In this document: one piece after another, positions 8,422-18,440 of the stretch | How positions within the stretch are numbered: position 1 is the first letter of the stretch | Layout of the letters: each line of letters opens with the position of its first letter | Origin: Alphaproteobacteria bacterium | Lineage (GTDB): Bacteria; Pseudomonadota; Alphaproteobacteria; Caulobacterales; Hyphomonadaceae | Reading direction: 5' to 3' | Length of the DNA: 64,000 nucleotides | NCBI GenBank assembly: GCA_009909065.1 | Contig: JAAANZ010000002.1 | Location: 1 to 64,000 of the forward strand | Position numbers and translations under genes: made by a program | Notes under the pieces: generated by a model | What the model was told of the DNA's origin: nothing | What the model saw: only the letters and a program-made list of their open reading frames with translations | Databases searched by the model: none

Positions 8422-9726
8422 TCAGAGAATGAATTTCGACAGGTCGGCATCGCCCGCCAGCCCGGCGACGGTATCGCGCACATAATCTGCCGTGATCTCG
8501 AGGGTCTCGCCCCGGCGGTCGGGAGCTTCGAAACTGATTTCATCGACCAGCCGCTCCAGAACGGTCTGGAGGCGCCGCGCCCCGATATTCTCAACCGAAT
8601 CATTGACCTGAACGGCAATGTCGGCGAGCGCATCGAGCGCATCCTCGCTGAATTCGAGGGTCACGTCCTCGGCCGCCATGAGCGCCTTGTGCTGCTTGAT
8701 CAGCGAGGCTTCGGGCTCGACGAGGATCCGCCGCATGTCATCGCGCGAAAGCGCTTCCAGCTCCACACGGATCGGCAACCGGCCCTGGAGTTCGGGCAGC
8801 AGGTCCGAAGGCTTGGCGATATGGAACGCCCCCGAGGCGATGAACAGGATATGATCGGTCTTCACAACGCCGCGCTTGGTCGACACGCTCGTGCCCTCGA
8901 TCAGCGGCAGGAGGTCGCGCTGCACGCCCTCGCGGGAGACATCCGCGCCGCCGCGCTCCTTGCGGGCCGCCACCTTGTCGATCTCGTCGAGGAAGACGAT
9001 GCCGTCCTCTTCCACGGCGCGCACGGCTTCGCGCTGGATCGCCTCCTCGTCCAGCAGGCGGTCAGCCTCCTCTTCCAGGAGGGGCTTGGCCGCGTCCTCG
9101 ACCGTCGTGCGCACCTGGCGTGTGCGCCCGCCCATGGCCTTGCCGAACAGATCCCCCAGATTGACCATGCCCATGGACCCGCCGGCCCCCGGCATGTCGA
9201 GCATCTGCATGGGGTTGGACTGTTCGGCGAGATCAAGATCGACGGGACGGTCGTCGAGTTCGCCGGCCCGCAGCTTGGCCCGGAAAGCCTCGCGCGTTGA
9301 TGACTGGGCATCCTCGCCGACCAGCGCATCCAGCAGGCGTTCCTCCGCGGCATCCTGCGCCTGGGACTCGACCTGTTTGCGCCGGGTCTCGCGGACCATG
9401 ATCAGGGCGCTTTCCACCAGATCGCGGATAATCTGCTCGACATCGCGGCCGACATAGCCGACCTCGGTGAACTTGGTCGCCTCGACCTTCAGGAAGGGGG
9501 CGTTGGCCAGCCGGGCCAGTCGCCGCGAGACTTCGGTCTTGCCCACGCCGGTCGGTCCGATCATGAGGATGTTCTTCGGCGTGATCTCGTCCTGGAGCGT
9601 TCCGCCCACCTGTTTGCGGCGCCAGCGGTTGCGCAGCGCGATCGCCACGGCGCGCTTTGCGGCCGACTGTCCGACAATGTGCCGGTCGAGTTCCGCGACG
9701 ATCTCGCGGGGGGTCAGTTCAGTCAT
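8422..9726 (-). CDS. hslU: HslU, ATPase subunit of the HslUV (ClpYQ) protease
   Basis: A 434-residue AAA+ unfoldase. Walker A is GPTGVGKT (about 57-64), Walker B is FLDEID (about 245-250), and the variable I-domain lies between them. The C-terminal DLSKFIL is the tail that inserts into HslV to open it. The protein unfolds substrates with ATP and feeds them to the HslV peptidase. ATG 9726 has AGGAGAC upstream; an earlier in-frame ATG would add ten residues not seen in the family. It follows hslV by 35 bases on the same strand, the usual hslVU order. Confidence 0.98.
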   Translation of the reverse strand: MTELTPREIVAELDRHIVGQSAAKRAVAIALRNRWRRKQVGGTLQDEITPKNILMIGPTGVGKTEVSRRLARLANAPFLKVEATKFTEVGYVGRDVEQIIRDLVESALIMVRETRRKQVESQAQDAAEERLLDALVGEDAQSSTREAFRAKLRAGELDDRPVDLDLAEQSNPMQMLDMPGAGGSMGMVNLGDLFGKAMGGRTRQVRTTVEDAAKPLLEEEADRLLDEEAIQREAVRAVEEDGIVFLDEIDKVAARKERGGADVSREGVQRDLLPLIEGTSVSTKRGVVKTDHILFIASGAFHIAKPSDLLPELQGRLPIRVELEALSRDDMRRILVEPEASLIKQHKALMAAEDVTLEFSEDALDALADIAVQVNDSVENIGARRLQTVLERLVDEISFEAPDRRGETLEITADYVRDTVAGLAGDADLSKFIL

Positions 9727-9761
9727 CTGGGATTTGTCTCCTGGCCGTGAGAACAAAAGGC

Positions 9762-10331
9762 TCAGCTGTCGAGCGTCTCGATCGTGAAGCTGGAATTGGT
9801 ATAAACGCAGACATCGGCGGCAATCTCCATTGCGCGCGTGGCCAGCGCCTCGGCATCGGCTTCGTAGTCATAGACCGCGCGGGCCGCGGCAAGCGCATAA
9901 TTTCCGCCCGAACCGATGGCCACGACATCATGTTCCGGCTCGAGCACATCGCCCGTCCCGGTCAGGACGAGCGTGACCTCGCGGTCGGCCACGATCAGCA
10001 TGGCTTCGAGTTTCTGCAGATACTTCTCGGTCCGCCAGTCCTTGGCGAGTTCGACGGCGGCGCGCTGCAACTGCCCCGGAAAGCGTTCCAGCTTTTCCTC
10101 GAGACGCTCGAAAAGGGTGAAGGCGTCAGCTGTGGCGCCGGCAAAGCCGGCCAGAATCCGGCCGCCATGTAACGTTCGGACCTTTCGGGCATTGCCCTTC
10201 ATGACGGTCTGGCCAATCGAAACCTGTCCGTCGCCGATAATGACGACGCGGTCGGGCTTGCGCACGGCGAGGATCGTCGTTGCGTGCCAGCGAGGCGGGG
10301 CGGTCTGCGGGTCGTCAGTCACAAGCGGCAT
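9762..10331 (-). CDS. hslV: HslV, threonine peptidase subunit of HslUV
   Basis: A 189-residue proteasome-like protease. The catalytic N-terminal Thr is expected at residue 18 in [10 protein letters not shown], so 17 residues must be removed or the true start lies nearer. Other family hallmarks are [23 protein letters not shown] and the sodium-site region near the C-terminus. No clear ribosome site precedes ATG 10331, but all downstream starts would remove the active site. It is transcribed with hslU and lies 46 bases after the EAL gene on the same strand. Confidence 0.96.
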   Translation of the reverse strand: MPLVTDDPQTAPPRWHATTILAVRKPDRVVIIGDGQVSIGQTVMKGNARKVRTLHGGRILAGFAGATADAFTLFERLEEKLERFPGQLQRAAVELAKDWRTEKYLQKLEAMLIVADREVTLVLTGTGDVLEPEHDVVAIGSGGNYALAAARAVYDYEADAEALATRAMEIAADVCVYTNSSFTIETLDS

Positions 10332-10377
10332 TTGGCGCCATGACGCCGTCAGCGCAAGAGCGGCGCAACAACGCGCC

Positions 10378-12372
10378 TCAGCCGGCCTGCGCGCGCCGGG
10401 CGCCCGAACGGCGCTGGTTCCAGCTTTCGGCGAAGTCCCGGAATTCGCTTTCGCAAAGCGCTCGCGCATAAAGAAATCCCTGGCCCAGCGTGCATCCGCG
10501 TCGGCGCAGGAAGCGGGCCTGCTCTGGCGTTTCGATGCCTTCCGCCACGGTTTCAAGGCCGAGGCTTTCACCCATGGCCAGGATCATCTCGACGATCGCC
10601 GGGGCGGAGTCATGCCCGTCCAGGCCGGCAATGAATTGCCGGTCGATCTTGAAGACATCGAAATTCAGCCTGGACAGGATGGACAGGTTCGAATGGCCCG
10701 TCCCGAAATCATCAATCGCAAGGCGCACACCCATCGCCTTGAGCGGATGCATGACACTCTCGAACTTTTTCGGATCGGAAACCGCCACCGACTCGGTAAT
10801 TTCAAGCTCGAGGAATTTCGGGGGCAGCCCGGTCTGCGCGAGTGTTCCTGTCACAAGATCGCGAAAATCCGGCCGGGCCACCTGGCTGGGGGACACATTG
10901 ACCGCGACCGGGATAGAAAGTCCTTCGCGCAGCCAGCCCACGGCGGCCTCGCAGGACCGGTAAAGGATTCTCTGGCCGATTTCGTCAATCAATCCGCTTT
11001 CCTCGGCCACCGGGATGAACGCCCCCGGAGACACCGAACTCCCGTCTTTTCGTGTCCAGCGGGCCAGGGCCTCGCATCCCGAGACGCGACCGGTCCTGAA
11101 ATCGATCTTTGGCTGGAAGAAGGGCTCGAACTCGTCCCTCGCGAGGGCGCGGCGCATGTCGGTTTCAAGCTGGAGGCGGCCTTTCGCCACCCGGTCGAGC
11201 CGCGGCGTGAAGAAGCGGAAGCCGGTTCGGCCCTCATCGCGGAGGCTGGAAAGGGCAATCCGCCCGCGGCGCATCAGATCCTCGGCCCGGTCGCCATCCT
11301 CGGGGGCCATGACGATCCCGCCCGAAAGCCCGAGCGTGATTCGGCGCCCATCGAGATTAAAGGGTTTCACAAAGGCGGCGCGCATCGCCCTTGCAACGAG
11401 CGAAGCGTCCTTTCGGCTCGAAAGACCTGAAAGGAAAACACCGAAATCATCTGAATGCAGGTGAGCCAGCCGGGTCTCCTCGACATGGATCAGCCCCTGA
11501 CCTGAAATCTTGGCGAGCTCCGCCTTCATCCGTTCCGCGGCCTTGGCCAGCAGGGCATTACCGGGGCCCGCCCCAAGCATCTCGCAGGCGCGCCCGAACC
11601 GGTCGAGGTTGATGAACATGAAGCAAACAGATGAATGCTCATCGGCTTCGGGAAGAATGCGTTCCAAATACTCCTGAAGGGCGGCCAGGTTGGGCAGTCC
11701 CGTCACCGGATGATGATAGGCAAGTGATCTGAGGTCGTCGCGCTCACGCAAGAGCGAGCGCAGGGTTCGGACCGTGTGCAACCTGAGCCTTTGCAATTCC
11801 GCGAAACTGCCGAACTGACGGCCCGGATCCCGGGCCTGGTGTGCCACGCGGTCGATATCCTGCTCGATGGCCGCTATGTCCCGGACAAGACGCTGAGAAT
11901 ACAGGTAGCCGAACACCGCAGCGACCAGAATAGCGCTGACGCAAATCAGGGCAACAAGCCAGACGGGGGTCTGCATCCGGAATGCCGACAGCTCATGGCT
12001 GTGCAGCTTCGCAATCTCTCGGCCGTCATGGATGACAGGTGCAAAAAGGGTCCTGCCACGATCAAGAAGCTCAGGTTCGCCGGCAAGATGCCTCCCCTTG
12101 GGGGAAACCAGAGCAAGAGCGTCCTGCCCGGCGGCCTCGAACACACGCTCGACGCCCGCCATGTCGCCGGCCGCCAGGTCACTGGCGACCATTCGGGCAA
12201 TCATTTCGGTCTGGCGCTGCGAATCCGTATGGCTCCGCGAAAAATTCGCGCCTATGCTGACCGCCAGAAACGCCGCGACCAACGTCACAGAGATTGCCAC
12301 GGACATGAGCGGATGAAACAGAACAAGGCTCATGCGGCTGGTTACGCGAGCAGGCGCCAGCTTCTCGGTCAC
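10378..12372 (-). CDS. membrane-bound EAL phosphodiesterase with degenerate GGDEF domain
   Basis: A 664-residue c-di-GMP signalling protein. Residues about 20-40 and 135-158 are membrane helices flanking a roughly 95-residue periplasmic sensor region. A GGDEF-type domain follows, but the signature position reads HSDDF, so cyclase activity is unlikely. The C-terminal EAL domain keeps EALARW, NVSPSQ, ELEITE, IDDFGTG, FKIDR and AEGIET, the residues needed for metal binding and hydrolysis of c-di-GMP. The start is a GTG at 12372 with GAGAGGA upstream; an ATG at 12333 is an alternative. It is divergent from hisB. Confidence 0.92.
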   Translation of the reverse strand: MTEKLAPARVTSRMSLVLFHPLMSVAISVTLVAAFLAVSIGANFSRSHTDSQRQTEMIARMVASDLAAGDMAGVERVFEAAGQDALALVSPKGRHLAGEPELLDRGRTLFAPVIHDGREIAKLHSHELSAFRMQTPVWLVALICVSAILVAAVFGYLYSQRLVRDIAAIEQDIDRVAHQARDPGRQFGSFAELQRLRLHTVRTLRSLLRERDDLRSLAYHHPVTGLPNLAALQEYLERILPEADEHSSVCFMFINLDRFGRACEMLGAGPGNALLAKAAERMKAELAKISGQGLIHVEETRLAHLHSDDFGVFLSGLSSRKDASLVARAMRAAFVKPFNLDGRRITLGLSGGIVMAPEDGDRAEDLMRRGRIALSSLRDEGRTGFRFFTPRLDRVAKGRLQLETDMRRALARDEFEPFFQPKIDFRTGRVSGCEALARWTRKDGSSVSPGAFIPVAEESGLIDEIGQRILYRSCEAAVGWLREGLSIPVAVNVSPSQVARPDFRDLVTGTLAQTGLPPKFLELEITESVAVSDPKKFESVMHPLKAMGVRLAIDDFGTGHSNLSILSRLNFDVFKIDRQFIAGLDGHDSAPAIVEMILAMGESLGLETVAEGIETPEQARFLRRRGCTLGQGFLYARALCESEFRDFAESWNQRRSGARRAQAG

Positions 12373-12415
12373 GATTCGGCAATTCCTCTCGCCTAGGCGT
12401 TCAGCCCCACCCGGA

Positions 12416-12445
12416 TTGAGGATTGTGAGCAGAAAGGCTTATAAT
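12416..12445 (+). promoter_or_regulatory. possible sigma-70-type promoter for hisB
   Basis: TTGAGG (12416-12421) and a perfect TATAAT (12440-12445) are separated by 18 bases, ending 54 bases before the hisB start in the divergent spacer. It is found by eye only. Confidence 0.35.
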
Positions 12446-12499
12446 TCCGTGAATTTCCAAGAATTGACATTCTGACGGCTGCTGATCAGGAGATCCGAG

Positions 12500-13096
12500 A
12501 TGCCAGATACACGCCAAGCTGAGGTTTCCCGCAAGACGAAGGAAACCGAAATCCAGCTGCAACTCTGTCTCGATGGCCAGGGTAACGCCAGTATTGATAC
12601 CGGGATCGGTTTCTTCGATCACATGCTTGAAGCACTGGCCAAGCATTCGGCAATGGATATTGATCTGGTGGCAAGAGGCGACCTGCATGTCGACATGCAT
12701 CACACGGTGGAAGACACCGGAATCGTCCTCGGCACGGCGATCCGCCAGGCGCTTGGAGATTTCGCAGGGATCACCCGCTTCGGACACGCCTATGTCCCGA
12801 TGGACGAGACGCTGAGCCGCGCCGCCATCGATCTGTGCAAGCGCCCCTATCTTGTCTGGCATGTCGGCTTCCGGCGCGACAAGATCGGCGAGATGGACAC
12901 CGAACTGTTCAAGGAGTTCTTTCACGCCCTCGCCGGCAATGGGGGGATGTGCCTGCATGTCGAAAATCTCTATGGCGAGAACAGCCATCACATCATAGAA
13001 AGCAGTTTCAAGGCCACCGCGCGCGCCCTTCGAATGGCCGTGGCACCCGATGATCGTCTGGCCGGGGCGCCGGCGAGCACGAAGGGCAGCCTGTAG
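12500..13096 (+). CDS. hisB: imidazoleglycerol-phosphate dehydratase
   Basis: A 198-residue monofunctional HisB. The family motifs are [14 protein letters not shown], the metal-binding HHTVEDTGI, and [14 protein letters not shown] near the C-terminus. It dehydrates imidazoleglycerol phosphate to imidazole acetol phosphate in histidine synthesis. The ATG follows AGGAG by a normal spacing. It opens the hisB-hisH-hisA cluster, 48 bases before hisH. Confidence 0.97.
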   Translation: MPDTRQAEVSRKTKETEIQLQLCLDGQGNASIDTGIGFFDHMLEALAKHSAMDIDLVARGDLHVDMHHTVEDTGIVLGTAIRQALGDFAGITRFGHAYVPMDETLSRAAIDLCKRPYLVWHVGFRRDKIGEMDTELFKEFFHALAGNGGMCLHVENLYGENSHHIIESSFKATARALRMAVAPDDRLAGAPASTKGSL

Positions 13097-13144
13097 AAAC
13101 TGGCAGCCTGCTGCCGGCCGCTCACACTCACCAGGCGATTCCTG

Positions 13145-13789
13145 ATGCAAACGCTCACCCTCATCGACCATGGGTCCGGGAACATTCACTCCGCGCGCCG
13201 CGCGGCCCTCGAGGCTGCCCGGGCCGCGGGCCTGGATCTCGAAATCCAGCTTGCGGCCGATCCCGAAACAATCGCCCGGGCCGAGCGGGTCATCCTGCCC
13301 GGCGTGGGACATTTTGCAGACTGCATGGCGGCGGTGACAGGCACTGACGGGCTTGTCGAAGCGCTGGAGACGGCGGTGCATCGCCGCGGCGCCCCGTTTC
13401 TGGGCATCTGTGTGGGCATGCAGATGCTGGCCGATTTCGGCGCGGAGGACGCAAACACGAAGGGGCTGGGCTGGATTCATGGCGCGGTCCTGCCCATCGA
13501 GCCGGGCGTGGGTCGGCCTGTGCCGCACATGGGCTGGAACACGGTCGAGACCCGCGCCCGCCACCCGGTCCTTGCCGGTCTCGGGAGCGAGCCGCACGCC
13601 TATTTCGTGCATTCCTATGCCTTCTCGCCGGAAGATGAGACGCAAGTGGCCGCCACCACCGATTATGGCGGCCCCATCGTCGCGGCGGTCGCGCGGGACA
13701 ATATGTTCGGCACACAGTTTCATCCTGAAAAGAGCCAGGAGACGGGGTTGCGCCTGCTTGCCAGTTTCCTCCAATGGGACCCTTCATGA
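13145..13789 (+). CDS. hisH: glutamine amidotransferase subunit of IGP synthase
   Basis: A 214-residue class I amidotransferase. The nucleophile is Cys89 in GICVGMQM; His193 and Glu195 in FHPEKS complete the triad. It releases ammonia from glutamine and passes it to HisF, which makes imidazoleglycerol phosphate and AICAR. Its stop codon overlaps the hisA start (ATGA). The partner hisF does not follow hisA here and must lie elsewhere. Confidence 0.97.
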   Translation: MQTLTLIDHGSGNIHSARRAALEAARAAGLDLEIQLAADPETIARAERVILPGVGHFADCMAAVTGTDGLVEALETAVHRRGAPFLGICVGMQMLADFGAEDANTKGLGWIHGAVLPIEPGVGRPVPHMGWNTVETRARHPVLAGLGSEPHAYFVHSYAFSPEDETQVAATTDYGGPIVAAVARDNMFGTQFHPEKSQETGLRLLASFLQWDPS

Positions 13790-14535
13790 CATTCACGCTA
13801 TTCCCGGCGATCGACCTGAAACAGGGCGAATGTGTGCGCCTGGTGCGCGGCGACATGGACCAGGCGACCCGCTTCAGCATGTCACCGGCCGAACAGGCCA
13901 GCGCCTTCGCGCAAATGGGTTTCGAGCATCTGCATGTCGTCGATCTCGATGGCGCCTTTGCCGGGCGCGATGCGAATGGCGAGGCCGTGCGCGCCATCCT
14001 GGCCGCGACCTCCTGTCCGGTTCAGCTCGGCGGTGGCATCCGCACGCGCGCGGCCATTGAAGCCTGGCTCGAAGCCGGCGTCGACCGCGTGATACTCGGC
14101 ACCGCGGCGCTGCGCGACCCGGAACTGGTCCGGTCCGCGGCCAGGGATCTGCCGGGCCGGGTGGTGGTCGGGATCGATGCGCGTGACGGCCGTGTTGCGG
14201 TCGAGGGCTGGGCGCAAACCTCGGACATGCCGGCGAGCGAGCTGGCCCGCGCTTTCGAAGGCTGCGGTGTCGCCGCGATCATCGTCACGGATATCGGACG
14301 AGACGGGACCAAGTCCGGGGTCAATGTCGCCCTGACAGCCGGGATCGCCGGGGCCGTCTCGATCCCGGTGATTGCCAGCGGCGGCGTGCGGTCCGTCGGC
14401 GACATCCGCGATCTCAGGCTCGCCGGACCGGGCCAGCCGATTGCCGGCTGCATCCTCGGGCGGGCCCTTTATGACGGCGATATTGCTCCGGGCGAGGCGC
14501 TGGCGGCCGCGAATGCCCGGGAGAAAGCGCGTTAA
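13786..14535 (+). CDS. hisA: ProFAR isomerase (phosphoribosylformimino-AICAR-P isomerase)
   Basis: A 249-residue TIM barrel. [13 protein letters not shown] contains the first catalytic Asp and [13 protein letters not shown] the second; [11 protein letters not shown] and [11 protein letters not shown] are phosphate loops. It performs the Amadori rearrangement of ProFAR to PRFAR. The ATG within the hisH stop was chosen rather than the ATG four codons upstream because it begins [10 protein letters not shown], as in the family. Its TAA overlaps the stop of the convergent L,D-transpeptidase-like gene in the shared TTAA. Confidence 0.96.
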   Translation: MTFTLFPAIDLKQGECVRLVRGDMDQATRFSMSPAEQASAFAQMGFEHLHVVDLDGAFAGRDANGEAVRAILAATSCPVQLGGGIRTRAAIEAWLEAGVDRVILGTAALRDPELVRSAARDLPGRVVVGIDARDGRVAVEGWAQTSDMPASELARAFEGCGVAAIIVTDIGRDGTKSGVNVALTAGIAGAVSIPVIASGGVRSVGDIRDLRLAGPGQPIAGCILGRALYDGDIAPGEALAAANAREKAR

Positions 14536-15041
14536 AGCGCGATCTCGAGCCGCGTTTCGCAGGAACACAGGCGCAGCATTGCCAGAAGGTCCTGCTCGCC
14601 CAGGGCCACACAGCCCGCGGTGCCGGAATATTCCGGTCCGGCCAGGTGCAGGAAGATCGCGCTGCCCCGTCCGTCGACCGGCGGATCATCATTGTAACCG
14701 AGCTCGACGATGAGGTCATAGGCATGGTCGTCGCGCCAGAGCCTTTCGTGCGAGACCGGGCAGGGCAGCGTCACGGGGCGGTTATAAAGCGGGTCACCCG
14801 GAGCGTCACACCAGCCGTCATGCGGGGCGAGCGGAACGGTTTCGAGGCCCGTGTCGGGCGGGGCAACACGGTCGGGCCTGTAGAAGACCCGCCGCATCGG
14901 CCAGGCGCCGAGCGGCGACTTGCCGTCACCCTCGCGCTTGATTTCCGCGCCAGTCACGCCCTCGCGGCCAAGCGCGCAGCGGAACGCGAGCCCCTCGCCG
15001 ACAAGCCGGCCGTCACTGTGGGCCCTGAAGCTGGTGTTCAC
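14532..15041 (-). CDS. short L,D-transpeptidase (YkuD-like) family protein
   Basis: A 169-residue protein with a YkuD-type catalytic segment near the C-terminus: [18 protein letters not shown], where the His and the Cys match the HxxG...GC(I/V) pattern. It has no signal peptide or membrane helix, so it may belong to the short alphaproteobacterial YkuD-like group whose export is unclear. Upstream ATGs in frame exist, but GTG 15041 is placed ideally behind GAGGAGG and gives a plausible N-terminus. Canonical enzymes make 3-3 crosslinks or attach lipoproteins to peptidoglycan; the actual role is not known. Confidence 0.75.
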   Translation of the reverse strand: MNTSFRAHSDGRLVGEGLAFRCALGREGVTGAEIKREGDGKSPLGAWPMRRVFYRPDRVAPPDTGLETVPLAPHDGWCDAPGDPLYNRPVTLPCPVSHERLWRDDHAYDLIVELGYNDDPPVDGRGSAIFLHLAGPEYSGTAGCVALGEQDLLAMLRLCSCETRLEIAL

Positions 15042-15046
15042 CTGAT

Positions 15047-15053
15047 CCTCCTC
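15047..15053 (-). promoter_or_regulatory. strong ribosome-binding site deciding the GTG start at 15041
   Basis: GAGGAGG on the minus strand lies 5 bases before GTG 15041. It argues against the longer in-frame reading that begins further upstream. Confidence 0.7.
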
Positions 15054-15139
15054 GATATTTGATGGCATATTTGCCATATTCGGGCAGACAAGACGGTATC
15101 GGCGCAGTATTCCGCCGCCATCGAGATGGAGGGTCCGAG

Positions 15140-15826
15140 ATGTCCGGCACGAAAACAATCCTGCTCATCGACGATGATAAGGATATGCGCGAAGCGCTCG
15201 CCGAGCAATTCGACATGCATGACGGATTCGAAACACTTCAGGCCGGAACCGCCGGGGCCGGCATCGACCTGGCCGTGAGTGAACGGATCGATCTCATCCT
15301 GCTTGATATCGATCTGCCGGATATGGACGGGCGCGAGGCCTGCAAGCAGATGCGCGCCAAGAGCGTCAGTGTTCCGATCGTCATGCTGACAGGCCAGGAC
15401 ACCGATGCCGACGCGATTCTCGGGCTGGATTCCGGCGCCAATGACTATGTCACCAAGCCTTTCAGGTTTGCGGTCCTGCTCGCCCGGGTACGCGCGCAAA
15501 TGCGCAGCTTCGAACAGAGCGAGGATGCGACATTCCAGATCGGGCCCTATGAATTCCAGCCCTCCATGAAAGTGCTGCAGAGCGGGGAAAGCCGCCGGAT
15601 CCGCCTGACCGAAAAGGAGACCAATATCCTGAAATACCTCTACAGGGCCGGCGGAAAGACCGTGGAGCGCGAGGAACTGCTCTCCGAGGTCTGGGGATAC
15701 AATGCCAATGTCACGACACACACGCTGGAAACCCATGTCTACCGGCTGCGCCAGAAAATCGAGGCCGATCCCGCAAATGCGCGTATCCTGCTGACCGAAA
15801 GCGGCGGATACAGGCTGCAGCCCTGA
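15140..15826 (+). CDS. OmpR/PhoB-type response regulator
   Basis: A 228-residue two-domain regulator. The receiver has the acidic cluster DDD (11-13), the phosphoacceptor Asp56 in LILLDIDLPD, the Thr in LTGQD and the Lys in VTKPF. A winged-helix DNA-binding domain follows, with RLTEKETNILKYL and ETHVYRLRQKIE. ATG 15140 has GGAGGG before it. No histidine kinase is adjacent, so its partner and target genes are unknown. It is divergent from the L,D-transpeptidase-like gene. Confidence 0.93.
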   Translation: MSGTKTILLIDDDKDMREALAEQFDMHDGFETLQAGTAGAGIDLAVSERIDLILLDIDLPDMDGREACKQMRAKSVSVPIVMLTGQDTDADAILGLDSGANDYVTKPFRFAVLLARVRAQMRSFEQSEDATFQIGPYEFQPSMKVLQSGESRRIRLTEKETNILKYLYRAGGKTVEREELLSEVWGYNANVTTHTLETHVYRLRQKIEADPANARILLTESGGYRLQP

Positions 15827-15958
15827 ACCCGGCGATTCGCCGCGGGCGCGAAGGTGTTTGCCCCGCACCTCGGCAAGCGTCATGATTGCATGTTCTGGTG
15901 CGGGCCTTGCTTGGTCCGGCTGGAACGGTATCGAACCATCGCGCAGGAGGCGAATTGC

Positions 15959-16420
15959 ATGCCGAAACCGCACATCTGGACCGCACTCATTCTCGCAAGC
16001 GCCCTCATTGCCGTGCCCGCAAGCGGCGATGGCAAGGATACGGGCCGGCCGGTCGCGGGCCCGGAACCTCTGGCCCCCCATGCTCAGGAATGCACATCCG
16101 AGCTGGAGGGCGGTCAGGACTGCACCCGGCAACAGGAAACGCGCCGCGTCTATCGCAAGGCGGCGCCGAAGCGCACACACCGCATCGTTCGCCGAGCCGC
16201 CGCGCCGGTGACGCAACGTGATTTCAGTGGCCTGACCGGCGGTGTCGGAGCCGGCGTCGCCGCCGGCTTCCATGGTGGCGCGGGCCGCATCGTCATCCTT
16301 GGCGACAGGACGCGATATTCGGGCGTGCTGCAAAGCCGGGCGGCGGCATTCACCTTCCGCCGTTCGGGCCCCACGCAAAGGCCACATCCTCGGCCCACGC
16401 CATGCTGCGGCATGAAATAG
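15959..16420 (+). CDS. small exported protein of unknown function
   Basis: A 153-residue protein with a signal peptide (about 1-23, ending VPASG). The mature part is basic, with KRTHRIVRRAA, a glycine-rich stretch (GLTGGVGAGVAAGFHGGAG) and a Cys-Cys near the end. The ATG follows AGGAGG by 8 bases, which supports real translation. I do not recognise a family. It converges with hpt, the stops being 2 bases apart. Confidence 0.6.
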   Translation: MPKPHIWTALILASALIAVPASGDGKDTGRPVAGPEPLAPHAQECTSELEGGQDCTRQQETRRVYRKAAPKRTHRIVRRAAAPVTQRDFSGLTGGVGAGVAAGFHGGAGRIVILGDRTRYSGVLQSRAAAFTFRRSGPTQRPHPRPTPCCGMK

Positions 16421-16422
16421 CT

Positions 16423-16947
16423 TCAGTCGAGCGCGCCGACATAAGGCAGGCCGCGAAGCCGCCCCGCATCGTCCATCCCATATCCCACGAGGAAACGGTC
16501 GGGCGCCTCGAAGGCATGATAATCGACGCCATCGCCGCGTGCGCCGGGCTTGAGCGCCAGCGCGCAGGTGGCCACGGTGCTCGCGCCCTTGGCCAGAAGG
16601 TGCGTGCGGGCAAAGGAAAGCGTGCGCCCGGAATCGAAGACATCATCGACCACCAGAACATGGCGACCGGCGACGGGCCGCGACAGGTCAGCGCGCACGA
16701 CGACCCGCCCGGAACTTTCCCGCGCATCGCGATAGCTTTCCAGCCAGAGGGCATCGAGCACCGGATGGACGCCCCGGCGTGCCAGCGCCTTCATCAGATC
16801 CGTCGTGAACGGCATCGCGCCGATCAGGATGGACACGATGGTCCACGGACCCGTCATCCGCACCGAGAGGCGCGCGGCGAGATCGTCGACATGGCCCGAC
16901 AGCTCCGCTTCCGTCATGACGATCGAGATTTGCGGTGTTTCGCTCAT
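16423..16947 (-). CDS. hpt: hypoxanthine phosphoribosyltransferase
   Basis: A 174-residue type I phosphoribosyltransferase. VLVVDDVFDSGRTL is the PRPP-binding loop, and the hydrophobic IGAMPFTTDL near residue 42 is the substrate loop. It salvages hypoxanthine (and often guanine) to IMP/GMP using PRPP. Its start overlaps the stop of the zinc-ribbon gene by 4 bases, so the two are co-transcribed. Confidence 0.88.
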   Translation of the reverse strand: MSETPQISIVMTEAELSGHVDDLAARLSVRMTGPWTIVSILIGAMPFTTDLMKALARRGVHPVLDALWLESYRDARESSGRVVVRADLSRPVAGRHVLVVDDVFDSGRTLSFARTHLLAKGASTVATCALALKPGARGDGVDYHAFEAPDRFLVGYGMDDAGRLRGLPYVGALD

Positions 16948-17642
16948 GGCAGGCCGGCCTTGCCGGTCTGCGCGCTCTTGGCTTCCTGGCGCGCCGCCTC
17001 CGCCTCGTCATCCTCCATGAAGCGCAGGCTGAGACTGTAGGATTCGACCGGCGGGTTTTCGAGCACCGCCTCGAAGCGCCCGGTCTCGCCCGCCGCGATC
17101 TGCGCAGGTTCTACATCGGCCAGCATGAAGGCGATTTCGCGGCCATAATCATCCAGCAATCCGACACGGACGACCGGGGCATCCTGCCGGCGGTGGCTGA
17201 TATTGTGCACATCGGCCGCCACCGACAGCACCGGCATGGTACCCTTCAGCTCCCGCTTGCGTTCGACATTCCGGAAATCCAGCCCGAACCGGTTAACCTG
17301 CATTCCAAGGGCTGTGTAAAGACTTGCCGATTGCGGCCAGGCCCTGACCACATCATTGCGCAGGATCACGGCGCCCGTGATCGTCGCGGCAAATGCGGAC
17401 CCGGCGACCAGCCAGACGGCCAGGGCTGTTCGACGCGATCGCTTTTTCCGGCGAATGCGGACCATTTCGAGATAGCGCTCATGCGCGCCGGGCGATGTGT
17501 CGGCGGCGCCGGTCTCGGCGCTCTCGGCCCTGAAGAACCAGGCATGGCCGCAAGCGGCGCATTTGACGCTGCGCCCCTCCGTCCCGATGGTCGACTCGTC
17601 GGCGAAATACTGTGTCTCGCAGGCAGGGCAGGTGAGGATCAT
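16944..17642 (-). CDS. zinc-ribbon membrane protein (MJ0042 / DUF3426 type)
   Basis: A 232-residue protein. The N-terminus carries a four-Cys zinc ribbon (CPAC at 5-8 and CAAC at 28-31), typical of the MJ0042 motif. A basic stretch RIRRKKRSRR precedes a membrane helix (about 72-93). The C-terminal part has the extracellular DUF3426-like strands, e.g. LSVAADVHNIS and GETGRFEAVLENPP. The function is unknown. It is divergent from ftsE, a common neighbourhood in alphaproteobacteria. Confidence 0.8.
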   Translation of the reverse strand: MILTCPACETQYFADESTIGTEGRSVKCAACGHAWFFRAESAETGAADTSPGAHERYLEMVRIRRKKRSRRTALAVWLVAGSAFAATITGAVILRNDVVRAWPQSASLYTALGMQVNRFGLDFRNVERKRELKGTMPVLSVAADVHNISHRRQDAPVVRVGLLDDYGREIAFMLADVEPAQIAAGETGRFEAVLENPPVESYSLSLRFMEDDEAEAARQEAKSAQTGKAGLP

Positions 17643-17744
17643 GGCTTGGATAATCGCGCAATTCGGACAATGGGTCTATTGTTCACGCACTGTTTGTGCG
17701 CCGGAGATATCCATGCGGTCATGAGACAAGGCAAGCGCGAAGCG

Positions 17745-18440
17745 ATGAGCGATGAAGCGGTGCGGCTGGACAATGTGGCCCTGCGCTATGACAGCGCGGA
17801 AGATGTCCTGTCCGGGGTGGACCTCATCCTGAAGCCCGGCTCATTCACCTTCCTTACCGGACCATCGGGCGCGGGCAAGACAAGTCTCCTGAAACTGCTC
17901 TACCTTGCCCTGCCGCCGAGCCGCGGAGACGTCTCGCTTCTGGGTCGCCGCGTGAGCGCCCTCAAGCGCGACCAGATCTCGGCCCTTCGCCGCCGGATCG
18001 GGGTCGTGTTCCAGGAATTCCGGCTGCTCGACCATCTGACGGCCTATGAGAATGCGGCCCTGCCCCTGAGGGTCCAGGGGCTGCGCGCGAGCGATTATCG
18101 CGCCGACGTGGAAGAACTCCTGCGCTGGGTCGGGCTCGGACCGCGCATCGACGCCAACCCCCCGCAGCTCTCGGGCGGCGAACAGCAAAGGGTCGCGATT
18201 GCCCGGGCGCTCGTCAACAAGCCGGACCTTCTGATCGCCGATGAACCGACCGGCAATGTCGACCCGGAAATGGGTTCGCGCCTCCTGCGCCTTTTCGGCG
18301 AACTCAATCGCCGCCTGGGCACCACGGTCCTGATTGCCACCCATGACCTGACCCTCATCCGTGAAATGAATGCGCCGGTGCTTCGCCTGCAGCATGGCCT
18401 GCTCGTGCGCGACATCGAGTTCGGAGGCGAAGCCGTATGA
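17745..18440 (+). CDS. ftsE: cell-division ABC ATPase FtsE
   Basis: A 231-residue ABC protein: Walker A GPSGAGKT (39-46), Q-loop Gln90 in VVFQEFRLL, signature LSGGEQQ (142-148), Walker B LLIADE (162-167) and His200 in the H-loop. With FtsX it forms a divisome complex that activates periplasmic peptidoglycan hydrolases. ATG 17745 was chosen; an ATG 24 bases upstream is possible. It overlaps ftsX by 4 bases and leads a five-gene envelope operon. Confidence 0.95.
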   Translation: MSDEAVRLDNVALRYDSAEDVLSGVDLILKPGSFTFLTGPSGAGKTSLLKLLYLALPPSRGDVSLLGRRVSALKRDQISALRRRIGVVFQEFRLLDHLTAYENAALPLRVQGLRASDYRADVEELLRWVGLGPRIDANPPQLSGGEQQRVAIARALVNKPDLLIADEPTGNVDPEMGSRLLRLFGELNRRLGTTVLIATHDLTLIREMNAPVLRLQHGLLVRDIEFGGEAV

